NCBI GenBank assembly: GCA_023053575.1
Contig: JAKZAP010000161.1
Coordinates: 2,501 to 66,500 of the forward strand
Source of the DNA: Branchinecta lynchi
Lineage: Eukaryota; Arthropoda; Branchiopoda; Anostraca; Branchinectidae
Direction of reading: 5' to 3'
DNA: 64,000 nt
The position numbers and the translations under genes are program-made. Positions 25,498-37,700 of this stretch are shown piece by piece (the first letter of the stretch is position 1; each line of letters opens with the position of its first letter). The notes beneath the pieces were generated by a model. The model did not search any database. It was not told where the DNA came from and saw nothing but the letters and a program-made list of their open reading frames with translations.

Positions 25498-25830
25498 CGA
25501 TCCTTGTGGGAAAACAAACCTTGTGGGAAAACAAACCTTGTGGGCAAACCAACCTAGTGGGAAAAACAACCTAGTGGGAAAACAAAGCTTGTGGGAAAAC
25601 AAACCTTTTCGGAAAACCAACCTTATGGGGAAAGAAACCCTGCGGGAAAACCAACCTTGGGCGAAAACAAACCTTGTGGAAAAACAAACCTAGTGGGAAA
25701 AACAACCTGGTGGGAAAACAAACCTTGTGAGAAAACAAACCTTGTGGGAAAACCAACCTTATGGGGAAAGAAACCCTGCGGGAAAACCAACATTGTGGGA
25801 AAACCAACCTTGTGGGAAAGCGAACCTTTT
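25498..25830 (-). repeat. Short inverted array block B
   Basis: About 20 minus-oriented monomers, a close copy of block A at an offset of about 1,273 bp. It includes the diagnostic monomers aaagcttgtggg, cttttcgg and cttgggcgaaaac. It ends in gcgaaccttttgg before the spacer. Confidence 0.92.
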
Positions 25831-25859
25831 GGTTAAGTTAGGTCTAGGTTAGGTCTAGG
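25831..25859 (+). repeat. TTAGG-like 29-bp spacer, copy 3
   Basis: GGTTAAG followed by TTAGGTCTAGG twice, at a minus-to-plus switch. The adjoining base is T (ctaggtttg), unlike the G (ctaggttgg) of the other copies, so this copy runs directly into a consensus monomer. Confidence 0.85.
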
Positions 25860-27944
25860 TTTGTTTTCCCACAAGGTTTGTTTTCCCACAAGGTTTGTTT
25901 TCCCACAAGGTTTGTTTTCCCACAAGGTTTGTTTTCCCACAAGGCTGGTTTTCCCGCAGGGTTAATTTTCCCAAAAGGTTAGTTTTCCCACAAGGCTTGT
26001 TTCCCCACAAGGTTTCCTTGCCCACAAGTTTTGTTTTCCCACAAGGATTGTTTTCTCACAAGGTTTGTTTTCCCATTGTGTGGTTTTCCCAAAAGGTTCG
26101 CTTTCCCACAAGGTTGGTTTTCCCACAAGGTTGGTTTTCCCGCAGGGTTTCTTTCCCCATAAGGTTGGTTTTCCCACAAGGTTTGTTTTCTCACAAGGTT
26201 TGTTTTCCCACTAGGTTGTTTTTCCTACTAGGTTTGTTTTCCCACAAGGTTTGTTTTCCCCCAAGGTTGGTTTTCCCGCAGGGTTTCTTTCCCCATAAGG
26301 TTGGTTTTCCGACAAGGTTTGTTTTCTCACAAGGTTTGTTTTCCCACTAGGATGTTTTTCCCACTAGGTTGGTTTTCCCACAAGGTTTGTTTTCCCACTG
26401 TGTTGGTTTTCTCAAAAGGTTCGCTTTCCCACAAGGTTGGTTTTCCCACAAGATTGGTTTTCCCGCAGGGTTGCTTTCCCCATAAGGTTGGTTTTCCCAC
26501 AAGGTTTGTTTTCTCACAAGGTTTGTTTTCCCACTAGGTTGTTTTTCCCACTAGGTTGTTTTTCCCACAAGGTTTTTTTTCCCACAAGGTTTGTTTTCCC
26601 CCAAGGTTGGTTTTCCCGCAAGGTTGGTTTTCCCACAAGGTTTGTTTTCCCACTGTGTTGGTTTTCCCAAAAGGTTCGCTTTCCCGCAAGGTTGGTTTTC
26701 CCACAAGGTTTGTTTCCCCACAATGTTTGTTTTCCCACAAGGTTTGTTTTCCCACAAGGTTTGTTTTCCCACAAGGTTTGTTTTCCCACAAGGTTTTGTT
26801 TTCCCACAAGGTTGGTTTTCCCGAAAGGTTTGTTTTCCCACAAGGTTTGTTTTCCCACTAGGTTTGTTTTCCCATAAGGTTGGTTTTCCCACAAGGTTTG
26901 TTTTCTCACAAGGTTTGTTTTCCCACTAGCTTTGTTTCCCCACAAGGTTTGTTTTCTCACAAGGTTTGTTTTCCCAAAAGGTTTGTTTTCCCACAAGGTT
27001 TGTTTTCCCACAAGGTTGGTTTTCCCGAAAGGTTGGTTTCCCCACAAGGTTGGTTTTCCCACAAGGTTGGTTTTCCCGCAGGGTTTGTTTTCCCACAAGG
27101 TTAGTTTTTCCGCAAGGTTTGTTTTCCTACAAGGTTTGTTTTCCCACAAGGTTTGTTTCCCCACAAGGTTTGTTTCCCCACAAGGTTTGTTTTCCCACAA
27201 GGTTTGTTTTCCCACAAGGCTGGTTTTCCCGCAGGGTTAATTTTCCCAAAAGGTTAGTTTTCCCACAAGGCTTGTTTCCCCACAAGGTTTCCTTCCCCAC
27301 AAGGTTTGTTTTCCCACAAGGATTGTTTTCTCACAAGGTTTGTTTTCCCATTGTGTGGTTTTCCCAAAAGGTTCGCTTTCCCACAAGGTTGGTTTTCCCA
27401 CAAGGTTGGTTTTCCCGCAGGGTTTCTTTCCCCATTATTTTGGTTTTCCCACAAGGTTTGTTTTCTCACAAGCTTCGTTTTCCCACCAGGTTGTTTTTTC
27501 CACTAGGTTTGTTTTCCCACAAGGTTTGTTTTCTCCCAAGGTTGGTTTTCCCACAGGGCTTCTTTCCCCATAAGGTTGGTTTTCCGAAAAGGTTTGTTTT
27601 CTCACAAGGTTTGTTTTCCCACTAGGTTGTTTTTCCCACTAGGTTTGTTTTCCCACAAGGTTTGTTTTCCCACTAGGTTGTTTTTCCCACTAGGTTGGTT
27701 TTCCCACAAGGTTTGTTTTCCCACAAGGTTTGTTTTCCCACAAGGTTTGTTTTCCCACTGTGTTGGTTTTCCCAAAAGGTTCGCATTCCCACAAGGTTGG
27801 TTTTCCCACAAGGTTGGTTTTCCCACAGGGTTTCTTTCCCCATAAGGTTTGCTTCCCCACAAGGTTTGTTTTCCCACTAGGTTTGTTTTCCCATAAGGTT
27901 GGTTTTCTTAAAAGGTTTGTTTTCTCACAAGGTTTGTTTTCCAA
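25860..27944 (+). repeat. 17-bp array, plus-oriented, between inverted blocks B and C
   Basis: About 123 plus-oriented monomers. The part at 26.3-27.2 kb matches 32.2-33.0 kb at an offset near 5,915 bp. Locally there are extended monomers, such as ggttttgttttccc at about 26,793, which add one base and shift the register. No gene is supported. Confidence 0.93.
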
Positions 27945-28277
27945 CCATCCTTGTGGGAAAACAAACCTTGTGGGAAAACAAACCTTGTGGGAAAACCAAC
28001 CTAGTGGGAAAAACAACCTAGTGGGAAAACAAAGCTTGTGGGAAAACAAACCTTTTCGGAAAACCAACCTTATGGGGAAAGAAACCCTGCGGGAAAACCA
28101 ACCTTGGGCGAAAACGAACCTTGTGGAAAAACAAACCTAGTGGGAAAAACAACCTGGTGGGAAAACAAACCTTGTGAGAAAACAAACCTTGTGGGAAAAC
28201 CAACCTTATGGGGAAAGAAACCCTGCGGGAAAACCAACCTTGTGGGAAAACCAACCTTGTGGGAAAGCGAACCTTTT
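27945..28277 (-). repeat. Short inverted array block C
   Basis: About 20 minus-oriented monomers. It is nearly identical to the blocks at 29,849 (offset 1,904 bp) and 31,413, sharing the aaaacgaacc variant that replaces the aaaacaaacc of blocks A and B. It is therefore a later subfamily. Confidence 0.92.
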
Positions 28278-28306
28278 GGTTAAGTTAGGTCTAGGTTAGG
28301 TCTAGG
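28278..28306 (+). repeat. TTAGG-like 29-bp spacer, copy 4
   Basis: GGTTAAG plus TTAGGTCTAGG twice, identical in form to copies 3, 5 and 6. It stands between minus-oriented block C and plus-oriented array. Confidence 0.85.
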
Positions 28307-29848
28307 TTGGTTTTCCCACAAGGTTTGTTTTCCCACAAGGTTTGTTTTCCCACAAGGTTTTGTTTTCCCACAAGGTTGGTTTTCCCGAAAGGTTTGTTTT
28401 CCCACAAGGTTTGTTTTCCCACTAGGTTTGTTTTCCCATAAGGTTGGTTTTCCCACAAGGTTTGTTTTCTCACAAGGTTTGTTTTCCCACTAGCTTTGTT
28501 TCCCCACAAGGTTTGTTTTCTCACAAGGTTTGTTTTCCCAAAAGGTTTGTTTTCCCACAAGGTTTGTTTTCCCACAAGGTTGGTTTTCCCGAAAGGTTGG
28601 TTTCCCCACAAGGTTGGTTTTCCCACAAGGTTGGTTTTCCCGCAGGGTTTGTTTTCCCACAAGGTTAGTTTTTCCGCAAGGTTTGTTTTCCTACAAGGTT
28701 TGTTTTCCCACAAGGTTTGTTTTCCCACAAGGTTTGTTTTCCCACAAGGTTGGTTTTCCCGAAAGGTTGGTTTCCCCACAAGGTTGGTTTTCCCACAAGG
28801 TTGGTTTTCCCGCAGGGTTTGTTTTCCCACAAGGTTAGTTTTTCCGCAAGGTTTGTTTTCCTACAAGGTTTGTTTTCCCACAAGGTTTGTTTCCCCACAA
28901 GGTTTGTTTCCCCACAAGGTTTGTTTTCCCACAAGGTTTGTTTTCCCACAAGGCTGGTTTTCCCGCAGGGTTAATTTTCCCAAAAGGTTAGTTTTCCAAC
29001 AAGGCTTGTTTCCCCACAAGGTTTCCTTCCCCACAAGGTTTGTTTTCCCACAAGGATTGTTTTCTCACAAGGTTTGTTTTCCCATTGTGTGGTTTTCCCA
29101 AAAGGTTCGCTTTCCCACAAGGTTGGTTTTCCCACAAGGTTGGTTTTCCCGCAGGGTTTCTTTCCCCATTAGGTTGGTTTTCCCACAAGGTTTGTTTTCT
29201 CACAAGCTTCGTTTTCCCACCAGGTTGTTTTTTCCACTAGGTTTGTTTTCCCACAAGGTTTGTTTTCTCCCAAGGTTGGTTTTCCCACAGGGTTTCTTTC
29301 CCCATAAGGTTGGTTTTCCGAAAAGGTTTGTTTTCTCACAAGGTTTGTTTTCCCACTAGGTTGTTTTTCCCACTAGGTTTGTTTCCCACAAGGTTTGTTT
29401 TCCCACAAGGTTTTGTTTTCCCACAAGGTTGGTTTTCCCGAAAGGTTTGTTTTCCCACAAGGTTTGTTTTCCCACTAGGTTTGTTTTCCCATAAGGTTGG
29501 TTTTCCCACAAGGTTTGTTTTCTCACAAGGTTTGTTTTCCCACTAGCTTTGTTTCCCCACAAGGTTTGTTTTCTCACAAGGTTTGTTTTCCCAAAAGGTT
29601 TGTTTTCCCACAAGGTTTGTTTTCCCACAAGGTTGGTTTTCCCGAAAGGTTGGTTTCCCCACAAGGTTGGTTTTCCCACAAGGTTTCTTTCCCCGTAAGG
29701 TTGGTTTTCCGAAAAGGTTTGTTTTCCCACAAGCTTTGTTTTCCCACTAGGTTGTTTTTCCCACAAGGTTTGTTTTCCCACTAGGTTTGTTTTCCCATAA
29801 GGTTGGTTTTCTTAAAAGGTTTGTTTTCTCACAAGGTTTGTTTTCCAA
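28307..29848 (+). repeat. 17-bp array, plus-oriented, between inverted blocks C and D
   Basis: About 91 monomers. A short internal duplication repeats the cccgaaaggttgg / cccgcagggtttg / gtttttccgcaagg cassette at about 28.59 and 28.76 kb. A shortened monomer (gtttcccacaagg) lies at about 29,382. It ends at TTTTCCAACCATCC. No gene is supported. Confidence 0.93.
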
Positions 29849-30181
29849 CCATCCTTGTGGGAAAACAAACCTTGTGGGAAAACAAACCTTGTGGGAAAAC
29901 CAACCTAGTGGGAAAAACAACCTAGTGGGAAAACAAAGCTTGTGGGAAAACAAACCTTTTCGGAAAACCAACCTTATGGGGAAAGAAACCCTGCGGGAAA
30001 ACCAACCTTGGGCGAAAACGAACCTTGTGGAAAAACAAACCTAGTGGGAAAAACAACCTGGTGGGAAAACAAACCTTGTGAGAAAACAAACCTTGTGGGA
30101 AAACCAACCTTATGGGGAAAGAAACCCTGCGGGAAAACCAACCTTGTGGGAAAACCAACCTTGTGGGAAAGCGAACCTTTT
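29849..30181 (-). repeat. Short inverted array block D
   Basis: About 20 minus-oriented monomers, nearly identical to block C at an offset of 1,904 bp and to block E. It is bounded by the recurrent TTCCAACCATCC junction on the left and the TTAGG-like spacer on the right. Confidence 0.92.
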
Positions 30182-30210
30182 GGTTAAGTTAGGTCTAGGT
30201 TAGGTCTAGG
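30182..30210 (+). repeat. TTAGG-like 29-bp spacer, copy 5
   Basis: Same 29-bp sequence as copy 4, at the minus-to-plus switch following block D. Confidence 0.85.
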
Positions 30211-31412
30211 TTGGTTTTCCCACAAGGTTTGTTTTCCCACAAGGTTTGTTTTCCCACAAGGTTTTGTTTTCCCACAAGGTTGGTTTTCCCGAAAGGTTTG
30301 TTTTCCCACAAGGTTTGTTTTCCCACTAGGTTTGTTTTCCCATAAGGTTGGTTTTCCCACAAGGTTTGTTTTCTCACAAGGTTTGTTTTCCCACTAGCTT
30401 TGTTTCCCCACAAGGTTTGTTTTCTCACAAGGTTTGTTTTCCCAAAAGGTTTGTTTTCCCACAAGGTTTGTTTTCCCACAAGGTTGGTTTTCCCGAAAGG
30501 TTGGTTTCCCCACAAGGTTGGTTTTCCCACAAGGTTGGTTTTCCCGCAGGGTTTGTTTTCCCACAAGGTTAGTTTTTCCGCAAGGTTTGTTTTCCTACAA
30601 GGTGTGTTTTCCCACAAGGTTTGTTTTCCCACAAGGTTTGTTTTCCCACAAGGTTGGTTTTCCCACAAGGTTTGTTTTCCCACAAGGCTGGTTTTCCCGC
30701 AGGGTTAATTTTCCCAAAAGGTTAGTTTTCCCACAAGGCTTGTTTCCCCACAAGGTTTCCTTCCCCACAAGGTTTGTTTTCCCACAAGGATTGTTTTCTC
30801 ACAAGGTTTGTTTTCCCATTGTGTGGTTTTCCCAAAAGGTTCGCTTTCCCACAAGGTTGGTTTTCCCACAAGGTTGGTTTTCCCGCAGGGTTTCTTTCCC
30901 CATTAGGTTGGTTTTCCCACAAGGTTTGTTTTCTCACAAGCTTCGTTTTCCCACCAGGTTGTTTTTTCCACTAGGTTTGTTTTCCCACAAGGTTTGTTTT
31001 CTCCCAAGGTTGGTTTTCCCACAGGGTTTCTTTCCCCATAAGGTTGGTTTTCCGAAAAGGTTTGTTTTCTCACAAGGTTTGTTTTCCCACTAGGTTGTTT
31101 TTCCCACTAGGTTTGTTTTCCCACAAGGTTTGTTTTCCCACTAGGTTGTTTTTCCCACTAGGTTGGTTTTCCCACAAGGTTTGTTTTCCCACAAGGTTTG
31201 TTTTCCCACAAGGTTTGTTTTCCCACTGTGTTGGTTTTCCCAAAAGGTTCGCATTCCCACAAGGTTGGTTTTCCCACAAGGTTGGTTTTCCCACAGGGTT
31301 TCTTTCCCCATAAGGTTTGCTTCCCCACAAGGTTTGTTTTCCCACTAGGTTTGTTTTCCCATAAGGTTGGTTTTCTTAAAAGGTTTGTTTTCTCACAAGG
31401 TTTGTTTTCCAA
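30211..31412 (+). repeat. 17-bp array, plus-oriented, between inverted blocks D and E
   Basis: About 71 monomers, largely a shorter version of the 28.3-29.8 kb interval. It carries the cccattgtgtgg cassette and ends at the TTCCAACCATCC junction. No gene is supported. Confidence 0.93.
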
Positions 31413-31745
31413 CCATCCTTGTGGGAAAACAAACCTTGTGGGAAAACAAACCTTGTGGGAAAACCAACCTAGTGGGAAAAACAACCTAGTGGGAAAACAA
31501 AGCTTGTGGGAAAACAAACCTTTTCGGAAAACCAACCTTATGGGGAAAGAAACCCTGCGGGAAAACCAACCTTGGGCGAAAACGAACCTTGTGGAAAAAC
31601 AAACCTAGTGGGAAAAACAACCTGGTGGGAAAACAAACCTTGTGAGAAAACAAACCTTGTGGGAAAACCAACCTTATGGGGAAAGAAACCCTGCGGGAAA
31701 ACCAACCTTGTGGGAAAACCAACCTTGTGGGAAAGCGAACCTTTT
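31413..31745 (-). repeat. Short inverted array block E
   Basis: About 20 minus-oriented monomers, the last of the five similar inverted blocks and nearly identical to C and D. Confidence 0.92.
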
Positions 31746-31774
31746 GGTTAAGTTAGGTCTAGGTTAGGTCTAGG
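31746..31774 (+). repeat. TTAGG-like 29-bp spacer, copy 6
   Basis: Same 29-bp sequence as copies 4 and 5, and the last spacer in the window. After it the array stays plus-oriented for 11.3 kb. Confidence 0.85.
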
Positions 31775-34700
31775 TTGGTTTTCCCACAAGGTTTGTTTTC
31801 CCACAAGGTTTGTTTTCCCACAAGGTTTGTTTTCCCACAAGGTTTGATTTCCCACAAGGCTGGTTTTCCCGCAGGGTTAATTTTCCCAAAAGGTTAGTTT
31901 TCCCACAAGGCTTGTTTCCCCACAAGGTTTCCTTCCCCACAAGGTTTGTTTTCCGACAAGGATTGTTTTCTCACAAGGTTTGTTTTCCCATTGTGTGGTT
32001 TTCCCAAAAGGTTCGCTTTCCCACAAGGTTGGTTTTCCCACAAGGTTGGTTTTCCCGCAGGGTTTCTTTCCCCATAAGGTTGGTTTTCCCACAAGGTTTG
32101 TTTTCTCACAAGGTTTGTTTTCCCACTAGGTTGTTTTTCCTACTAGGTTTGTTTTCCCACAAGGTTTGTTTTCCCCCAAGGTTGGTTTTCCCGCAGGGTT
32201 TCTTTCCCCATATGGTTGGTTTTCCGACAAGGTTTGTTTTCTCACAAGGTTTGTTTTCCCACTAGGTTGTTTTTCCCACTAGGTTGGTTTTCCCACAAGG
32301 TTTGTTTTCCCACTGTGTTGGTTTTCCCAAAAGGTTCGCTTTCCCACAAGGTTGGTTTTCCCACAAGATTGGTTTTCCCGCAGGGTTGCTTTCCCCATAA
32401 GGTTGGTTTTCCCACAAGGTTTGTTTTCTCACAAGGTTTGTTTTCCCACTAGGTTGTTTTTCCCACTAGGTTGTTTTTCCCACAAGGTTTGTTTTCCCAC
32501 AAGGTTTGTTTTCCCCCAAGGTTGGTTTTCCCGCAAGGTTGGTTTTCCCACAAGGTTTGTTTTCCCACTGTGTTGGTTTTCCCAAAAGGTTCGCTTTCCC
32601 GCAAGGTTGGTTTTCCCACAAGGTTTGTTTCCCCACAATGTTTGTTTTCCCACAAGGTTTGTTTTCCCACAAGGTTTGTTTTCCCACAAGGTATGTTTTC
32701 CCACAAGGTTTTGTTTTCCCACAAGGTTGGTTTTCCCGAAAGGTTTGTTTTCCCACAAGGTTTGTTTTCCCACTAGGTTTGTTTTCCCATAAGGTTGGTT
32801 TTCCCACAAGGTTTGTTTTCTCACAAGGTTTGTTTTCCCACTAGCTTTGTTTCCCCACAAGGTTTGTTTTCTCACAAGGTTTGTTTTCCCAAAAGGTTTG
32901 TTTTCCCACAAGGTTTGTTTTCCCACAAGGTTGGTTTTCCCGAAAGGTTGGTTTCCCCACAAGGTTGGTTTTCCCACAAGGTTGGTTTTCCCGCAGGGTT
33001 TGTTTTCCCACAAGGTTAGTTTTTCCGCAAGGTTTGTTTTCCTACAAGGTTTGTTTTCCCACAAGGTTTGTTTCCCCACAAGGTTTGTTTCCCCACAAGG
33101 TTTGTTTTCCCACAAGGATTGTTTTCTCACAAGGTTTGTTTTCCCACTGTGTTGGTTTTCCCAAAAGGTTCGCTTTCCCACAAAGTTGGTTTTCCCACAA
33201 GGTTGGTTTTCCCGCAGGGTTTCTTTCCCCATAAGGTTGGTTTTCCCACAAGGTTTGTTCTCTCACAAGGTTTGTTTTCCCACTAGGTTGTTTTTCCTAC
33301 TAGGTTTGTTTTCCCACAAGGTTTGTTTTCCCCCAAGGTTGGTTTTCCCGCAGGGTTTCTTTCCCCATAAGGTTGGTTTTCCGACAAGGTTTGTTTTCTC
33401 ACAAGGTTTGTTTTCCCACTAGGTTGTTTTTCCCACTAGGTTGTTTTTCCCACTAGGTTGGTTTTCCCACAAGGTTTGTTTTCCCACTGTGTTGGTTTTC
33501 CCAAAAGGTTCGCTTTCCCACAAGGTTAGTTTTCCCACAAGATTGGTTTTCCCGCAGGGTTGCTTTCCCCATAAGGTTGGTTTTCCCACAAGGTTTGTTT
33601 TCTCACAAGGTTTGTTTTCCCACTAGGTTGTTTTTCCCACTAGGTTGTTTTTCCCACAAGGTTTGTTTTCCCACAAGGTTTGTTTTCCCCCAAGGTTGGT
33701 TTTCCCGCAAGGTTGGTTTTCCCACAAGGTTTGTTTTCCCACTGTGTTGGTTTTCCCAAAAGGTTCGCTTTCCCGCAAGGTTGGTTTTCCCACAAGGTTT
33801 GTTTCCCCACAATGTTTGTTTTCCCACAAGGTTTGTTTTCCCACAAGGTTTGTTTTCCCACAAGGTATGTTTTCCCACAAGGTTTTGTTTTCCCACAAGG
33901 TTGGTTTTCCCGAAAGGTTTGTTTTCCCACAAGGTTTGTTTTCCCACTAGGTTTGTTTTCCCATAAGGTTGGTTTTCCCACAAGGTTTGTTTTCTCACAA
34001 GGTTTGTTTTCCCACTAGCTTTGTTTCCCCACAAGGTTTGTTTTCTCACAAGGTTTGTTTTCCCAAAAGGTTTGTTTTCCCACAAGGTTTGTTTTCCCAC
34101 AAGGTTGGTTTTCCCGAAAGGTTGGTTTCCCCACAAGGTTGGTTTTCCCACAAGGTTGGTTTTCCCGCAGGGTTTGTTTTCCCACAAGGTTAGTTTTTCC
34201 GCAAGGTTTGTTTTCCTACAAGGTTTGTTTTCCCACAAGGTTTGTTTCCCCACAAGGTTTGTTTCCCCACAAGGTTTGTTTTCCCACAAGGATTGTTTTC
34301 TCACAAGGTTTGTTTTCCCACTGTGTTGGTTTTCCCAAAAGGTTCGCTTTCCCACAAAGTTGGTTTTCCCACAAGGTTGGTTTTCCCGCAGGGTTTCTTT
34401 CCCCATAAGGTTGGTTTTCCCACAAGGTTTGTTTTCTCACAAGGTTTGTTTTCCCACTAGGTTGTTTTTCCTACTAGGTTTGTTTTCCCACAAGGTTTGT
34501 TTTCCCCCAAGGTTGGTTTTCCCGCAGGGTTTCTTTCCCCATAAGGTTGGTTTTCCGACAAGGTTTGTTTTCTCACAAGGTTTGTTTTCCCACTAGGTTG
34601 TTTTTCCCACTAGGTTGGTTTTCCCACAAGGTTTGTTTTCCCACTGTGTTGGTTTTCCCAAAAGGTTCGCTTTCCCACAAGGTTGGTTTTCCCACAAGAA

Positions 34701-37700
34701 TGGTTTTCCCGCAGGGTTGCTTTCCCCATAAGGTTGGTTTTCCCACAAGGTTTGTTTTCTCACAAGGTTTGTTTTCCCACTAGGTTGTTTTTCCCACTAG
34801 GTTGGTTTTCCCACAAGGTTTGTTTTCCCACAAGGTTCGTTTTCCCCCAAGGTTGGTTTTCCCGCAAGGTTGGTTTTCCCACAAGGTTTGTTTTCCCACT
34901 GTGTTGGTTTTCCCAAAAGGTTCGCTTTCCCGCAAGGTTGGTTTTCCCACAAGGTTTGTTTCCCCACAAGGTTTGTTTTCCCACAAGGTTTGTTTTCCCA
35001 CAAGGTTTGTTTTCCCACAAGGTTTGTTTTCCCACAAGGTTTGTTTTCCCACAAGATTGGTTTTCCCGAAAGGTTTGTTTTCCCACAAGGTTTGTTTTCC
35101 CACTAGGTTTGTTTTCCCATAAGGTTGGTTTTCCCACAAGGTTTGTTTTCTCACAAGGTTTGTTTTCCCACTAGCTTTGTTTCCCCACAAGGTTTGTTTT
35201 CTCACAAGGTTTGTTTTCCCAAAAGGTTTGTTTTCCCACAAGGTTTGTTTTCCCACAAGGATGGTTTTCCCGAAAGGTTGGTTTCCCCACAAGGTTGGTT
35301 TTCCCACAAGGTTGGTTTTCCCGCAGGGTTTGTTTTCCCACAAGGTTAGTTTTTCCGCAAGGTTTGTTTTCCCACAAGGTTTGTTTTCCCACAAGGTTTG
35401 TTTCCCCACAAGGTTTGTTTCCCCACAAGGTTTGTTTTCCCACAAGGATTGTTTTCCCACAAGGTTTGTTTTCCCACTGTGTTGGTTTTCCAAAAAGGTT
35501 CACTTTCCCGCAAGGTTGGTTTTCCCACAAGGTTGGTTTTCCCGCAGGGTTTGTTTCCCCATAAGGTTGGTTTTCCTACAAGGTTTGTTTTCTCACAAGG
35601 TTTGTTTTCCCACTAGGTTGGTTTTCCCACAAGGTTTGTTTTCCCACAAGATTTGTTTTCCCACAAGGTTTGTTTTCCCCCAAGGTTGGTTTTCCCGCAA
35701 GGTTGGTTTTCCCACAAGGTTGGTTTTCCCGCAAGGTTAGTTTTCCCACAAGGTCTGATTTAACACAATGTTTGTTTTCCCACAAGGTTTGTTTCCCCAC
35801 AAGGTTTGTTTTCCCACAAGGTTTGTTTTCTCACAAGGTTTGTTTTCCCACTGTTTTGGTTTTCCCATAAGGTTGTCTTTCCCACAAGGTTTGTTTTCCC
35901 ACAAGGTTTGTTTTCCCTCAAGATTTGTTTTTCCTCTAGGTTGGTTTTCCCACAAGGTTGGTTTTCCCACAAGGTTAGTTTTCTCACAAGGTTGGTTTTC
36001 CCACAAGGTTTGTTTCCCCATAAGGTTTGTTTTCCCACAAGGTTTATTTTCCCACAAGGTTTGTTTTCCCACAAGGTTTGTTTTCCCACAAGGCTGGTTT
36101 TCCCGCAGGGTTTGTTTTCCCAAAAGGTTAGTTTTCCCACAAGGTTTGTTTCCCCACAAGGTTTGTTTCCCCACAAGGTTTGTTTTCCCAAAAGGATTGC
36201 TTTCTGACAAGGTTTGTTTTCCCACTGTGTTGGTTTTCCCAAAAGGTTCGCTTTCCCACAAGGTTGGTTTTCCCACAAGGTTGGTTTTCCCGCAGGGTTT
36301 CTTTCCCCATAAGGTTGGTTTTCCCACAAGGTTTGTTTTCTCACAAGGTTAGTTTTCCCACCAGGTTGTTTTTTCCACTAGGTTTGTTTTCCCACAAGGT
36401 TTGTTTTCCCCCAAGGTTGGATTTCCCACAGGTTTTCTTTCCCCATAAGGTTGGTTTTCCGAAAAGGTTTGTTTTCTCACAAGGTTTGTTTTCCCACTAG
36501 GTTGTTTTTCCCACTAGGTTGGTTTTCCCACAAGGTTTGTTTTCCCACAAGGTTTGTTTTCCCCCAAGGTTGGTTTTCCCGCAAGGTTGGTTTTCCCACA
36601 AGGTTTGTTTTCCCACTGTTTTGGTTTTCCCAAAAGGTTCGCTTTCCCACAAGGTTGGTTTTCCCACAAGGTTGGTTTTCCCGCAGGGTTTCTTTCCCCA
36701 TAAGGTTGGTTTTCCCACAAGGTTTGTTTTCTCACAAGGTTTGTTTTCCCACTAGGTTGTTTTTCCCACTAGGTTGGTTTTCCCACAAGGTTTGTTTTCC
36801 CACAAGGTTCGTTTTCCCCCAAGGTTGGTTTTCCCGCAAGGTTAGTTTTCCCACAAGGTTTGTTTTCCCACTGTGTTTTCTTTTTCCAAAAGGTTCGCTT
36901 TCCCGCAAGGTTGGTTTTCCCAAAAGGTTTGTTTCCCCACAAGGATTGTTTTCCCACAAGGTTTGTTTTTCCACAAGGTTTGTTTTCCCACAAGGTTTGT
37001 TTTCCCACAAGGTTTGTTTTCCCACAAGGTTGGTTTTCCCGAAAGGTTCGTTTCCCCACAAGGTTTGTTTTCCCACTAGGTTTGTTTTCCCATAAGGTTG
37101 GTTTTCCCACAAGGTTTGTTTTCTCACAAGGTTTGTTTTCCCACTAGGTTTGTGTCCCCACAAGGTTTGTTTTCTCACAAGGTTTGTTTTCCCACAAGGT
37201 TTGTTTTCCCACAAGGTTTGTTTTCCCACAAGGTTGGTTTTCCCGAAAGGTTTGTTTCCCCACAAGGTTGGTTTTCCCACAAGGTTGGTTTTCCCGCAGG
37301 GTTTGTTTTACCACAAGGTTAGTTTTCCCGCAAGGTTTGTTTCCCCACAAGGTTAGTTTTCCCACAAGGATTGTTTTCTAACAAGGTTAGTTTTCACGCA
37401 AGGTTTGTTTCCCCACAAGGTTTGTTTTCCCACAAGGATTGTTTTCTCACAAGGTTGGTTTTCCCACACGGTTGGTTTTCCCGCAAGGTTAGTTTTCCCA
37501 CAAGGTCTGTTTTAACACAAGGTTGGTTTTCACGCAAGGTTTGTTTTCCCACAAGGTTGGTTTTCCCGAAAGGTTCGTTTCCCCACAAGGTTTGTTTTCC
37601 CACTAGGTTTGTTTTCCCATAAGGTTGGTTTTCCCACAAGGTTTGTTTTCTCACAAGGTTTGTTTTCCCACTAGGTTTGTGTCCCCACAAGGTTTGTTTT

